Assembly (NCBI RefSeq): GCF_900155365.1
Contig: NZ_LT699742.1
Location: forward strand, 17,633-81,632
Direction of reading: 5' to 3'
Length of the DNA: 64,000 nucleotides
Source: Collinsella bouchesdurhonensis
GTDB taxonomy: Bacteria; Actinomycetota; Coriobacteriia; Coriobacteriales; Coriobacteriaceae
Shown here: in pieces, positions 1 to 7,957 of the stretch
Layout of the letters: the number at the start of each line of letters is the position of its first letter
Numbering within the stretch: the first letter of the stretch is position 1
Position numbers and translations under genes: made by a program
The notes under the pieces: model-generated
What the model was told of the DNA's origin: nothing
Databases searched by the model: none
What the model saw: the letters and a program-made list of their open reading frames with translations, nothing else

Positions 1-563
1 CAAACCGTTTTGCCACCATCTATCGCAAGGTCCACGCCCGCAAGGATACGTTGCTCAACCTGCTCAAACGAGGCAGGGGCCGGCATGCCGTGCGTATTAG
101 CACTCGTCACCGCCAATGGAGAATCGCATGCGCGAACGAGACGCTGAACGCACCCGCATGCGCTCGCGCGCAACGCAACGGTGCCGTCCGCCGCCTGCAT
201 ATAGAGGGGAACCTCATCGGAAGCCTTCACCACGATAGTGAGGGCACCCGGCCAAAACGCATGAGCAAGAACATGGGCAGCGCAAGGCACATCCACGCCG
301 TAGCGATCGAGAGCGGATTCATCTGCCACGAGCCATGGAACGGTCTGGGTGAGCTCTCGTCGCTTGAGCGAGAAAATGCGTCGATACCCACTCCCCTCGA
401 CGGGAAGCTCTGCGCACTGCCCGTAGGCAGCAACGGCAACACCCACGCCATAGACAGTCTCGGTAGGAAGTAGGGCCAATGCGCCCGCAGCCAAACAAGA
501 GGCAGCGTCCCTCACGGCAAAATCGCCGCATACGCCTGTACTCATGTTGTAGATACGCCGCAT
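1..563 (-). CDS. Threonylcarbamoyl-AMP synthase (Sua5/YrdC), 3' end outside window
   Basis: Makes threonylcarbamoyl-AMP from threonine, bicarbonate and ATP for the t6A37 modification of ANN-decoding tRNAs, in the cytosol. The frame is open for 187 codons and is cut by the window edge, so the C-terminus is not seen. Family marks read directly from the DNA: PTETVYG at residues 33-39, KRR at 67-69, FWPGALT at 103-109 and TSAN at 153-156. Start at 563 follows a GGAAAGG about 9 nt upstream; an ATG at 545 is the alternative. It lies downstream of prmC on the same strand, a common pairing of translation-quality genes. Family assignment is firm; whether it is the short YrdC or the long Sua5 form cannot be told. 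Confidence 0.9.
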   Translation of the reverse strand, partial: MRRIYNMSTGVCGDFAVRDAASCLAAGALALLPTETVYGVGVAVAAYGQCAELPVEGSGYRRIFSLKRRELTQTVPWLVADESALDRYGVDVPCAAHVLAHAFWPGALTIVVKASDEVPLYMQAADGTVALRASACGCVQRLVRACDSPLAVTSANTHGMPAPASFEQVEQRILAGVDLAIDGGKTV

Positions 564-568
564 GCATC

Positions 569-761
569 CATCCCTTTCCGGCACAAATCGTCTTCTCCCC
601 ACCACACAGGGCAAGAGGTCAAGTGCTCATTGTTGCACGAAGCGCACATTCGTGCCCATGCGGGCAGCATATGCGCGACAAACGGAAACATGCGCTCGGC
701 AAAGGGGCACATCTGTGATGGTTATATGATGCAAAATCGCACTATAGGGCGCATGCCTGCA
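569..761. other. Intergenic sua5-prmC gap
   Basis: About 190 bp between the prmC stop and the sua5 start. It contains a small hairpin, GCACGAA/TTCGTGC at about 634-654. No convincing promoter or terminator could be fixed by eye. Confidence 0.3.
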
Positions 762-1952
762 TTAATCGCGCGTACGAGCTTCCAGCACGCGGGCGGCAAC
801 GATGCGAGGACGACCGGTCAGGTCCTCCACAACGCGCACATCTCCCAATCCCGCCTCGCGACACAGCTGAGCCGCCGGATCGCACGCCTTCTCAAAGAGC
901 TCGCAGATAAAAAGACCGCCCTCGCGAAGCATATAGGGAGCAGCATTAAGAAGGCGGCGGAAAATATCCAGGCCGTCGCATCCGCCGTCAAGTGCCAGGT
1001 GCGGCTCAAAATCGGCCACCTCGTGAGGAAGCTCGTCCATCACCTTCGTGGGAATGTAGGGAGGGTTCGAAACCAATACATCAAACGTCCCCCATTCGCT
1101 CTCGCGATCAAGAGGGGAAACCAGATTTCCTAGACGAATGTCTACCCTCTCGGGGGCGATGCCCAGGCTCTCGCGATTCTTGGTTGCAAGCGCCACGGCA
1201 CGCGGCTCGATATCGGTCGCTATGCACACCACGCGTCCAGCGCGTTCCGCCGCAATGGAAAGAGAGATGCAGCCCGTGCCGCAACCCACTTCCAAAACCC
1301 TCGCGCAACGAGGCTCGGCATCGGGAATCGAACCGTCATCCGCGGCAGGAGACTCGGCCATACCTTTGTCCAAGACGCCATCCGACACAGGATCGAGGGA
1401 TTCTTCCGGCTCATCATTGAGCTCGTCTGGCTCAATATGACCAAACGTCCCTTCATCGGGACCATCTTGCTGCAAATTATCGGCATCATCCGCAGCTTGT
1501 TTTGCCGCCGCCTCGGCCTCGGCACGGCGCGCGGCCTCGACCTCGTCGTTCCAGGGCAGTTCAACGCGAACTCTCTGCTCCCGCCCATCGTTGCCCAACA
1601 CCTCTTGGTCAAGATAGGCAAGCACCTCCTCGACCAGCACTTCCGTCTCGGGGCGCGGAATGAGCACGCCGGGTTCACAGGCAACATCGATAGTCCTGAA
1701 GGAAGTTTCGCCCGAAATGTACTGCAACGGCTCGCCCTTCGCACGACGCGCCACGGCCTGATGCATAAAGGAGAGCTCATCTGCCGTCAGCGGCGTATCG
1801 AAGCTGGTGTAGATCCCGACGCGCGTTAACCCCGTCGCCGCCGAGAGCAACCATTCGGCCGAGAGACGAGGACGCTCGATGCCGTGGGAACCGAGATAAT
1901 CGGCCGTCCAATCAAGGCATTCTTTCACTGTCCAGTCTTTCTTAGCTGCCAT
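762..1952 (-). CDS. prmC: Release factor glutamine N5-methyltransferase PrmC (HemK) with a long acidic insertion
   Basis: Methylates the glutamine of the GGQ motif in peptide-chain release factors, using S-adenosylmethionine. The N-terminal helical domain (residues 1-95) is followed by the SAM-binding domain with VLEVGCGTGC (about 219-228) and the catalytic NPPY motif in VSNPPYIP. The protein is 396 residues where the family is usually near 280; the excess is an Ala/Glu/Asp-rich segment at about residues 118-214 between the IPRPETE region and SAM motif I. Start chosen at 1952 because GGAG sits 6 nt upstream; an in-frame ATG at 1964 lacks an SD. Its usual partner prfA is 9 kb away, separated by the PTS cassette. 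Confidence 0.95.
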   Translation of the reverse strand: MAAKKDWTVKECLDWTADYLGSHGIERPRLSAEWLLSAATGLTRVGIYTSFDTPLTADELSFMHQAVARRAKGEPLQYISGETSFRTIDVACEPGVLIPRPETEVLVEEVLAYLDQEVLGNDGREQRVRVELPWNDEVEAARRAEAEAAAKQAADDADNLQQDGPDEGTFGHIEPDELNDEPEESLDPVSDGVLDKGMAESPAADDGSIPDAEPRCARVLEVGCGTGCISLSIAAERAGRVVCIATDIEPRAVALATKNRESLGIAPERVDIRLGNLVSPLDRESEWGTFDVLVSNPPYIPTKVMDELPHEVADFEPHLALDGGCDGLDIFRRLLNAAPYMLREGGLFICELFEKACDPAAQLCREAGLGDVRVVEDLTGRPRIVAARVLEARTRD

Positions 1953-2122
1953 GGCACACTCCATAAAGCGGGTCCGGGTATCGCCTAGCGATTCTAAAGC
2001 AGCGATGGCATCTGTCTCTCAACAATGCGAAAAAGCAGGCAACTTGAGGTGCCATCACCATCTCAACACGCCGTCTCTCCCCAAATTCCGCGACATCTCT
2101 CTCCAAATCAAACAACACATGC

Positions 2123-2154
2123 AAAAAGCCCGGCTGCCAAGGGACAACCGGGCT
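2123..2154 (-). terminator. Rho-independent terminator after gntR
   Basis: On the minus strand a stem AGCCCGGTTG...CAGCCGGGCT (2127-2154) is followed by TTTTT. It sits 30 bp past the stop of the GntR gene. Its sequence closely resembles the terminator behind prfA at 10871-10901. Confidence 0.8.
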
Positions 2155-2184
2155 CTAGAGCAACGGTATCGCGCCAGCTAGCTG

Positions 2185-2904
2185 CTAGAGATCGAGCATG
2201 TAGCGCGAGCCAATAAAGTATTGACGGCCAATATAGACAGGCTTGTCATCTTGGTCGAGAGCATATGTCGTAATGTACAGCAGCGGCTCGGAAACAGGCA
2301 CCTGTAAACGGCCCGCACGCTCGCTCGACGCGCCCATGGCTTCGACCAGAACCTTCTGGTTCTGTACCGGCTTCCTTCCATAAAATTCGTCCAGCAGCTC
2401 ATAGAGCGAATTTCCCTGAAGGTCGCACCTTGCGAGCTCCTTGTTCTCAACGTAGGGAAGACACATGTTCTCTTCGAATATGGGCTGCTCATCGGCCGTA
2501 CGCAGGCGCTGAACATGCAAGACAAGGTCGCCCTCATCGAGCCCAAAGAACTCGCGCTCGTCCTGGCGAGCAACAACGATTTCACGATTAATGAGCTTTG
2601 CACCAGGAACGCGGCCGCTCTTGCGACAAATCTCACTGAAGCTCTGGGGCAGGCCACCTTGCAGCAGCTTCCTGCGCATGCGCGGTTCGCAAACAAACGT
2701 GCCCAAACCACGTCGCTTTACCAAAAAACCTGCCGCGCTCAGATCCTCGATCGCGCGCCGCACCGTAATGCGACTCACGGCGTACTTGGTCGATAGCTCC
2801 GTCTCGGTTGGGATCTTATCCCCCGGAACATATATGCCGTTGTCAATAGCATGCTTAATCTCGTCGTATATCTGTTGATACAGCGGCATCTCAAGCTGGC
2901 TCAT
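2185..2904 (-). CDS. GntR/HutC-family transcriptional regulator (UTRA domain)
   Basis: A 239-residue repressor-type regulator. Residues 6-72 form a GntR winged helix (PLYQQIYDEIKHAI, then TVRRAIEDLSAAGF and RRGLGTFV); residues about 85-235 match the UTRA ligand-binding domain that senses sugar phosphates or related effectors. Start 2904 is preceded by GAGGAG 10 nt upstream; a longer reading from 2970 has no SD. It is the last gene of the sugar cassette but is cut off from it by a double hairpin at 3017-3080, so it probably has its own promoter; an inverted repeat at 2973-3002 upstream of its start is a likely autoregulatory operator. It is the obvious candidate regulator of the PTS operon; the effector is unknown. 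Confidence 0.9.
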   Translation of the reverse strand: MSQLEMPLYQQIYDEIKHAIDNGIYVPGDKIPTETELSTKYAVSRITVRRAIEDLSAAGFLVKRRGLGTFVCEPRMRRKLLQGGLPQSFSEICRKSGRVPGAKLINREIVVARQDEREFFGLDEGDLVLHVQRLRTADEQPIFEENMCLPYVENKELARCDLQGNSLYELLDEFYGRKPVQNQKVLVEAMGASSERAGRLQVPVSEPLLYITTYALDQDDKPVYIGRQYFIGSRYMLDL

Positions 2905-2964
2905 GATGTTCAAACTCCTCACTCGGCAGCAGCTCGCTTGCCGCTTGCATGCCCCATAATACAA

Positions 2965-3002
2965 GGTCATAAGGTCATATTATCCTCGAAAGGTATATGA
3001 CC
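2965..3002. promoter_or_regulatory. Candidate GntR operator: GGTCATAT inverted repeat
   Basis: GGTCATAT (2973-2980) and ATATGACC (2995-3002) form a perfect 8-bp inverted repeat with a 14-nt spacer, preceded by an extra direct GGTCAT at 2965-2970. It lies 60-100 bp upstream of the gntR start, where an autoregulatory site would be expected. The binding protein is inferred. Confidence 0.5.
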
Positions 3003-3016
3003 AATCGAACGGTACG

Positions 3017-3080
3017 AAAAAAGAGCCCAAGGTCATGGGCTCAATGCCCGAGGCGCGCAAGACGACGCGCGCCTCGGGCA
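3017..3080 (-). terminator. Double hairpin terminator of the PTS operon
   Basis: On the minus strand, transcription leaving the aldo/keto reductase first meets a 14-bp GC-rich stem (arms 3067-3080 and 3045-3058, 8-nt loop), then a second stem GAGCCC/GGGCTC (3023-3042) followed by TTTTTT. The second is a textbook intrinsic terminator. Confidence 0.85.
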
Positions 3081-3093
3081 ATAGCAAGATGAG

Positions 3094-4065
3094 CTATGCG
3101 ACTGCCTCGGTGATCTCGAGGCGCGTGAGCTCGGCATCGAGCAGAGCGATATCCTCGTCGCTCAGGCTCCACTCAAAGGCGGCACAGTTCTCCTGAGCCT
3201 CGGACACCTTGCGAACGCCGGTGAGCGCGGTGGAGACAAAGCTCTTCTGCGTGCTCCAGTTAATGGCGATCTGGGCCAGCGGCTTGCCATACTTTTCGCT
3301 CAAGACGTCCATGGTCTTGAGGAACTCCTGAATCTTGGAGAACATAGGCTCCTGATAGAACGGATAGAAGGTAGCGCGGAAGTCCTTCTCATCGAAGTTC
3401 GGCTTCTCGCGCACGGCGCCGGTAAGGATGCCTGCACCCAAAGAACCCCACGTCATGACATCGATGTCGTTCTCCTCGCACCACTTGAGGTCGGAGAGGG
3501 CAGACTGGTTGACCATGGAGAACGGAAGCTGCACGATGTCGATATCGGCAACGGCGCTTGCACGCTCGATGAGGGCCCTATCGGAGTTGCACAGGCCGAG
3601 CATGCGAACCGCGCCCTGCTCCTTGAGCTTGTTGACGCAAGCCATCGTATCCTCGATGGGAGTGCCCAGGTCGTCGGGCCAGTGCATGAGGTACATGTCG
3701 ACGTAATCGGTGTTCAGGCGCTTGAGCGATGCGTCGAACTCACGCAGGACCGAATCGGGACGGCTGCAGTGAACGCCCTTACCGTTCTCGATGTAGGAGC
3801 CGTACTTCGTGGCAATCAAAACCTTGTCGCGGATACCCTCGATAGCCTTGCCAACGACCTCCTCGGAGTGGCCCTCGCCGTAGATGGGAGCGGTATCGAT
3901 CAGGTTGACGCCGCCATCGATCATGGCCTTGATTGCCTCGATGGAATCCTGGTCGTCAATCTCGCCGTAGCCGCCGCCCATGCTGTTCTTGCCGCCGATG
4001 GCCCACGTACCGACGGTGATAGCAGAGATCTTCTCGCCGGATTTTTTCATTGTCTTGTAACGCAT
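3094..4065 (-). CDS. Aldo/keto reductase
   Basis: A cytosolic NAD(P)H-dependent oxidoreductase of the AKR superfamily, 323 residues. The catalytic tetrad is visible: Asp and Tyr in LIDTAPIYGEG, Lys in IATKYGS and His in LMHWPDD. The late region ALTGVRKVSEAQEN matches the AKR cofactor-binding end. Start 4065 is set by AGGAGG 7 nt upstream; the longer frame from 4116 runs into the preceding gene. Last gene before the operon terminator and only 2 bp from the upstream dehydrogenase, so cotranscribed with the PTS genes. Probably reduces or oxidises a sugar carbonyl in the pathway; the exact substrate cannot be read from sequence. Confidence 0.9.
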   Translation of the reverse strand: MRYKTMKKSGEKISAITVGTWAIGGKNSMGGGYGEIDDQDSIEAIKAMIDGGVNLIDTAPIYGEGHSEEVVGKAIEGIRDKVLIATKYGSYIENGKGVHCSRPDSVLREFDASLKRLNTDYVDMYLMHWPDDLGTPIEDTMACVNKLKEQGAVRMLGLCNSDRALIERASAVADIDIVQLPFSMVNQSALSDLKWCEENDIDVMTWGSLGAGILTGAVREKPNFDEKDFRATFYPFYQEPMFSKIQEFLKTMDVLSEKYGKPLAQIAINWSTQKSFVSTALTGVRKVSEAQENCAAFEWSLSDEDIALLDAELTRLEITEAVA

Positions 4066-4067
4066 TG

Positions 4068-5111
4068 TTAGTCCTCCTGGCACTGAACGCTGATTCGATA
4101 CATTCCGGGCTTGCATGCCTCTTCAAAGGCCTCTTGGATCTTATCCAGAGGAATCTTCTCCTCGACAAGCTGGGAGAAGTCAGCTGCGCCCATGTTGATC
4201 ATCGAGGCGGCCTCGCGGAAGTCGACAGCGTCGGCACCGTAGGAGCCCACGATGACCATGCGGCGATAGTGCACGGTGTTGGGATCGAGCTCCCACTTGG
4301 GTGCCGGGTATCCTGCTGCGAAGATAAGCAGGTGGGCGCGCTTCTCCTTGGCCATCTCGAGAGCCTGGGCATAAGCGCCCGAAGCACCAACGGCGATGAT
4401 GACGCCGTCTGCGCCCTTGCCGCCGGTAAGCTCGCGAACCTTCTCCACCGGATCGCACTTGGAAACGTCGATGGTCTCCAGGCCGAGCTTCGCTGCGGTC
4501 TCGAGCTTCTTGGGCATCATCTCGGTGATGATGACGCGGCAACCATGCGCCTTGGCAACCAGAGCGTTGAGAACGCCCATGGTGCCTGCACCGATAACGA
4601 CAACGGTCTGGCCGTACTCGATGCCAAAGCGGCGGAAGCCGGCGCAGCAGGTGCCCAAGGGCTCAAGAAGGGCGGCCACGGAAGGATCGATGCCCTTATC
4701 GATCTTGTAGCAGGCAACTTCCTTGGCAACGGCGTAGTTGGCGCAGCCGGCGTTGCCAAAATAGCCATCCGGGTTGGGGTGATCGGCGCTTTGCAGCTTG
4801 GTGCACTCGCTGGTGCGGCCCTCGCGGCTGGGCTCCGAATAGGGGTCGTACTGGTAACCGCTCGCGATGTAGTCGCCTACGGCAACGCTGTCGACCGCAG
4901 AGCCGACCTCGACCACGGTACCTGCCCACTCGTGTCCAAACACCAGGGGAAGCGGACGCTTGCGTGCGCCGTTAAAGGCACCGTATTCGGACGTGCAGAT
5001 GTTATTCGCATCGATCTTGACCAAAACGTCGTGCTCGCCCAGCTCGGGAAGCTCGCGATCGATCACCTCTGCCGTCTCAACCGCAGTGAGTACAGCTGTT
5101 TTTGCTTTCAT
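4068..5111 (-). CDS. Zinc-type medium-chain alcohol/polyol dehydrogenase
   Basis: A 347-residue medium-chain dehydrogenase related to sorbitol, threonine and sorbose-1-phosphate dehydrogenases. The GroES-like half carries ICTSEYG and GHEWAGTVVEVG (catalytic zinc ligands Cys and His-Glu); the Rossmann half has VVVIGAGTMGVL. The usual four-cysteine structural-zinc cluster is not seen: the corresponding stretch reads SEPSREGRTSECTK with a single Cys. GAGGAAACC precedes the ATG. In the cassette it sits between a mannitol-phosphate-dehydrogenase-like protein and an aldo/keto reductase, giving three redox enzymes in a row, which points to polyol or keto-sugar interconversion. Confidence 0.88.
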   Translation of the reverse strand: MKAKTAVLTAVETAEVIDRELPELGEHDVLVKIDANNICTSEYGAFNGARKRPLPLVFGHEWAGTVVEVGSAVDSVAVGDYIASGYQYDPYSEPSREGRTSECTKLQSADHPNPDGYFGNAGCANYAVAKEVACYKIDKGIDPSVAALLEPLGTCCAGFRRFGIEYGQTVVVIGAGTMGVLNALVAKAHGCRVIITEMMPKKLETAAKLGLETIDVSKCDPVEKVRELTGGKGADGVIIAVGASGAYAQALEMAKEKRAHLLIFAAGYPAPKWELDPNTVHYRRMVIVGSYGADAVDFREAASMINMGAADFSQLVEEKIPLDKIQEAFEEACKPGMYRISVQCQED

Positions 5112-5157
5112 GGTTTCCTCGTTTTCAGTCGTTGGTATTGGTTATTACAGCCGTCGG

Positions 5158-6333
5158 TTATTCGGCGGCTCGAAAAGCGATATCGGCGTGCTGCTTGGCG
5201 ACAAGATCGAGCAGCATCCATTCGTCTTCGCCAAGCGAACAGATCTCGCGAGCGTAGGCGCGCACCGCCGCGTCGTCTTTAAGCTCCACACCCTGCTCGG
5301 CTGCAAGACAATCAAGTCCGTAGGCGATACCGCGTGCGAGATAGAACGGGACGATTCCGTGCCGCAAGCACATCAGAGCCGGGCCAACGAAGCGGTTATC
5401 GTGTGACAGCTTCTCGTCGGTCTTTGCGATAACGCGATCGACCGGGTCTTTGACGTCGGCATCGAGCTTGGAGTAGATGAATTCCACCCACTCGGCGTCC
5501 TCTGCCGGATCAAAGGAGTACTCCTGCACGATGGCTGCGTGAGCCTCCTCGAACGCCGCCACGATGTTGGCGCGGATCCACGGATCCTTGTGGCAATCGC
5601 AAATGAACTCGTGACCAGCGGCCTTGCCCATAAAGCCGGCCATAGCATGGCGCATATTGCCGCAATAGACCTTGCGGTAGATATGGCCTTGGGCACCACG
5701 GATGAAAGAGACGCTCTCGATCTGAAGCTGCGGGCCCTTCCAGGCATCCGCGTCAATCTCCAGTCCGGGATTCGCAGAGACAACTACCTGCCAGGGGTTG
5801 GCGTCTGGGTCGCTCGGAATGCCGGCGGCGAGAACCATGACCTGGCAAACGCCCACATGCTCACGGAAATACGCGAGGTATTCCTCGGCAAGCTCGCCCT
5901 CGATATACGAGACGACCTTTGCGGGAGCGCCCAAAGCATTCACGCACAGCAGGATATTGAGATCGCGCTCGTTCCCGGATGCATGGCGCTGGGAGACAGC
6001 CTCGGCAATCACGCGGGCGAGGCTCTTGAATGCCCCCTCGTACACACAGCACGCAGCGATGTCTACGCTCTGAAGAAGAGCAATGGCCTCGGTGTCGGTG
6101 GTGCTATCGACGATATCGAAGTCGTCGATGCGCGTGGACTCGTCAACATCATGGCCGTCGGTCACGCGGACGTCGTAGTAGCCCTGCGCCTCAAGCTTGC
6201 GCATACCTTCCATGTACATGTCGTACAGGTGCAGGCGGTATCCTGCGCGGGAGAAGAGCAGGCCGACGACTCCCCTGCCGATCTTTCCCGCACCGAGAAT
6301 CGCAATCTCACGCGGGGATTCTTCAGTCGACAT
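5158..6333 (-). CDS. Mannitol-1-phosphate 5-dehydrogenase-like polyol-phosphate dehydrogenase
   Basis: A long-chain polyol dehydrogenase of 391 residues. The N-terminal NAD-binding fold shows AILGAGKIGRGVVG; the C-terminal domain has VYCGNMRHAMAGFMG and KLSHDNRFVGPALMC, matching the positions of the catalytic and substrate-contact segments in MtlD. Expected reaction: oxidation of a hexitol phosphate to a ketohexose phosphate with NAD. It diverges enough from canonical MtlD that the actual polyol is uncertain. Start at the ATG 6333, 10 nt after AGGAGG; a TTG at 6342 is too close to the SD. It follows the PTS IID gene by 24 bp. Confidence 0.82.
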   Translation of the reverse strand: MSTEESPREIAILGAGKIGRGVVGLLFSRAGYRLHLYDMYMEGMRKLEAQGYYDVRVTDGHDVDESTRIDDFDIVDSTTDTEAIALLQSVDIAACCVYEGAFKSLARVIAEAVSQRHASGNERDLNILLCVNALGAPAKVVSYIEGELAEEYLAYFREHVGVCQVMVLAAGIPSDPDANPWQVVVSANPGLEIDADAWKGPQLQIESVSFIRGAQGHIYRKVYCGNMRHAMAGFMGKAAGHEFICDCHKDPWIRANIVAAFEEAHAAIVQEYSFDPAEDAEWVEFIYSKLDADVKDPVDRVIAKTDEKLSHDNRFVGPALMCLRHGIVPFYLARGIAYGLDCLAAEQGVELKDDAAVRAYAREICSLGEDEWMLLDLVAKQHADIAFRAAE

Positions 6334-6357
6334 AAGATTCAATCCTCCTTATGTCGC

Positions 6358-7197
6358 CTAAGCGATGATGCCCAGGAGACGGAGGATGACGCCGACGACG
6401 AGCAGGCCAAGCAGAAGAGGGATCACATTGACCTTCTTCTTAGCAAGCAGCCAGTAGCACAGCAGCACGAGGCCAAGCGGCAAGATCTTGGGGCACACAG
6501 CGTCAAAGAGGCTCTGAACCAGGGTGGGGTCGCCACCTGCCGCGTTCGGGATGGTGAGGGCGCAGGAAAGGTTGACGTTGAACGCCGTCATGGCGCCGAT
6601 GGCAGCAAGGCCGATAACGCTCGCAGCGTAGGAGATCTTCTCCATGATGCCCGAGGACTCAGCCTGCTCGAGCAGCTTAGTACCCATGCTGTAACCGCTC
6701 TTGAGCGACCACCAACGGCAGATAAACTGGGGAATGTTGAAGATCAACAGGAAGAGGATCGGGCCCAGGATGTTGCCGGCAGAAGCCATGCTGATCACGA
6801 CGGCCGTCGCGATAACGCGAAGCGTCGCGTGGAAAAGCGTGTCGCCAATGGCGGAAAGGGGACCCATAAGAGCGGTCTTGATACCGGTGATCGTCGCGGT
6901 ATCGAAGTCATCGTCCGCGGCGTTTTGCTCTTCCATAGCAAGAACGACGCCCAGAGGCAAACCGCCGAGATACGGGGTCACGTTGAAGTACTCGTTCATA
7001 TGACGCTGGTAAGCATCGATGCGCTTCTCTTTGTTGTCCGCGTAGATCTTCTTGAGCGCCGGGATGATGGAGTAGGTAAATCCAGCATGCATCTGGCCCG
7101 GATAGTCGTTCATGCCGTTAAGGTGGATGTAGCGACCGTAAATCTGCGTCAAGTCTTTGTTCGTGAGCTTGCCGTTCGTGGTCTGATTAGAACTCAT
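6358..7197 (-). CDS. PTS mannose/sorbose-family EIID membrane component
   Basis: The IID subunit that, with IIC, forms the sugar channel of mannose-family phosphotransferase systems. It is 279 residues. The soluble N-terminal half contains FTYSIIPALKKIY, YFNVTPYLGGLPLGVVLAMEE and MGPLSAIGDTLFHA, all typical of IID, followed by hydrophobic segments and a C-terminal membrane anchor rich in Leu, Val and Ile. Start 7197 has a GAAGGTGAT SD within the end of IIC, so the two genes overlap by 11 bp, implying translational coupling. Confidence 0.95.
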   Translation of the reverse strand: MSSNQTTNGKLTNKDLTQIYGRYIHLNGMNDYPGQMHAGFTYSIIPALKKIYADNKEKRIDAYQRHMNEYFNVTPYLGGLPLGVVLAMEEQNAADDDFDTATITGIKTALMGPLSAIGDTLFHATLRVIATAVVISMASAGNILGPILFLLIFNIPQFICRWWSLKSGYSMGTKLLEQAESSGIMEKISYAASVIGLAAIGAMTAFNVNLSCALTIPNAAGGDPTLVQSLFDAVCPKILPLGLVLLCYWLLAKKKVNVIPLLLGLLVVGVILRLLGIIA

Positions 7198-7957
7198 TGT
7201 CATCACCTTCATCAGCAGTAGAAGTAGCGGGGTTCTCGTTGCGGCTCACCAGGATGAGCACGACGCCTGCAGTGGCCAGAGCGGTTACTGCGATTACGGG
7301 GAGCTGCAGGTAGGCAGCGAGGATGAATCCGATAAAGAACCAGGGAGCAAGCTTCTTGTCCATAATCATGGACAGCAGCAGGGCAAAGCCCACGGCGGGA
7401 AGCAAGTTGCCGCCGGATGCCAGGCCGTTAATCACATCGGTGGGGATAGCGGAGACTGCAGACTCGAGCGCGGTGCTTCCAAAGAAGACGGAAAGGAAGC
7501 CGATCAAGAAGTAGAGGCCAAAGGTGCCAACCCAGCTACCTGCCCAGAACAGGGCGCGGGCAGCCTTATCGTTATCCTTGGCAAGCTGCGCCTTCATCGC
7601 CTCGGCAAAAGCGTTGTTGATGAACTTGCAGAGCACGAAGGCAAAGCCACCGAGAAGTGCCAGGGGCACAGCGAAGGCGGTGCCCACCGCGGTGCCAGCG
7701 CCGGTAAGAATGGCAAACGCCGTCGAGACGCCAGCAGCGGTACCACCGTCGGGGGAAACCGCGGCACCAACCGGGAACGAACCGAGGAAGACGATCTCGA
7801 GCGTGGCGCCGATGATCGTACCGGTCACGGGGTCGCCCAAAACGAGACCCATGATAGCGCCCTCAACGATGGGGCGATTGAACATGCTGTAGCCAAAGAA
7901 GTATTCCATCTTGGAAAGACCGACTACCAAGCCAGCAAGCAGAGCTTGTACGAGCAT
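7187..7957 (-). CDS. PTS mannose/sorbose-family EIIC membrane component
   Basis: The integral membrane IIC subunit of a mannose-family PTS, 256 residues, mostly hydrophobic, with several membrane spans. Marks of the family are FNRPIVEGAIMGLVLGDP near the N-terminus and GATLEIVFLGSFPVGAAVSPDG, where the substrate-facing loop lies. It starts at a TAATG overlap with the upstream isomerase stop. With IID it imports the sugar while IIA and IIB pass on the phosphate; the substrate specificity cannot be deduced from these motifs. Confidence 0.95.
   Translation of the reverse strand: MLVQALLAGLVVGLSKMEYFFGYSMFNRPIVEGAIMGLVLGDPVTGTIIGATLEIVFLGSFPVGAAVSPDGGTAAGVSTAFAILTGAGTAVGTAFAVPLALLGGFAFVLCKFINNAFAEAMKAQLAKDNDKAARALFWAGSWVGTFGLYFLIGFLSVFFGSTALESAVSAIPTDVINGLASGGNLLPAVGFALLLSMIMDKKLAPWFFIGFILAAYLQLPVIAVTALATAGVVLILVSRNENPATSTADEGDDNEF

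Noticed and set aside
3682..5282. Long plus-strand ORFs antisense to the sugar operon (and similar antisense ORFs elsewhere)
   Set aside because: They are shadows of GC-rich coding frames: no Shine-Dalgarno, low-complexity Leu/Val/Gly/Ala/His composition, and known families on the other strand.
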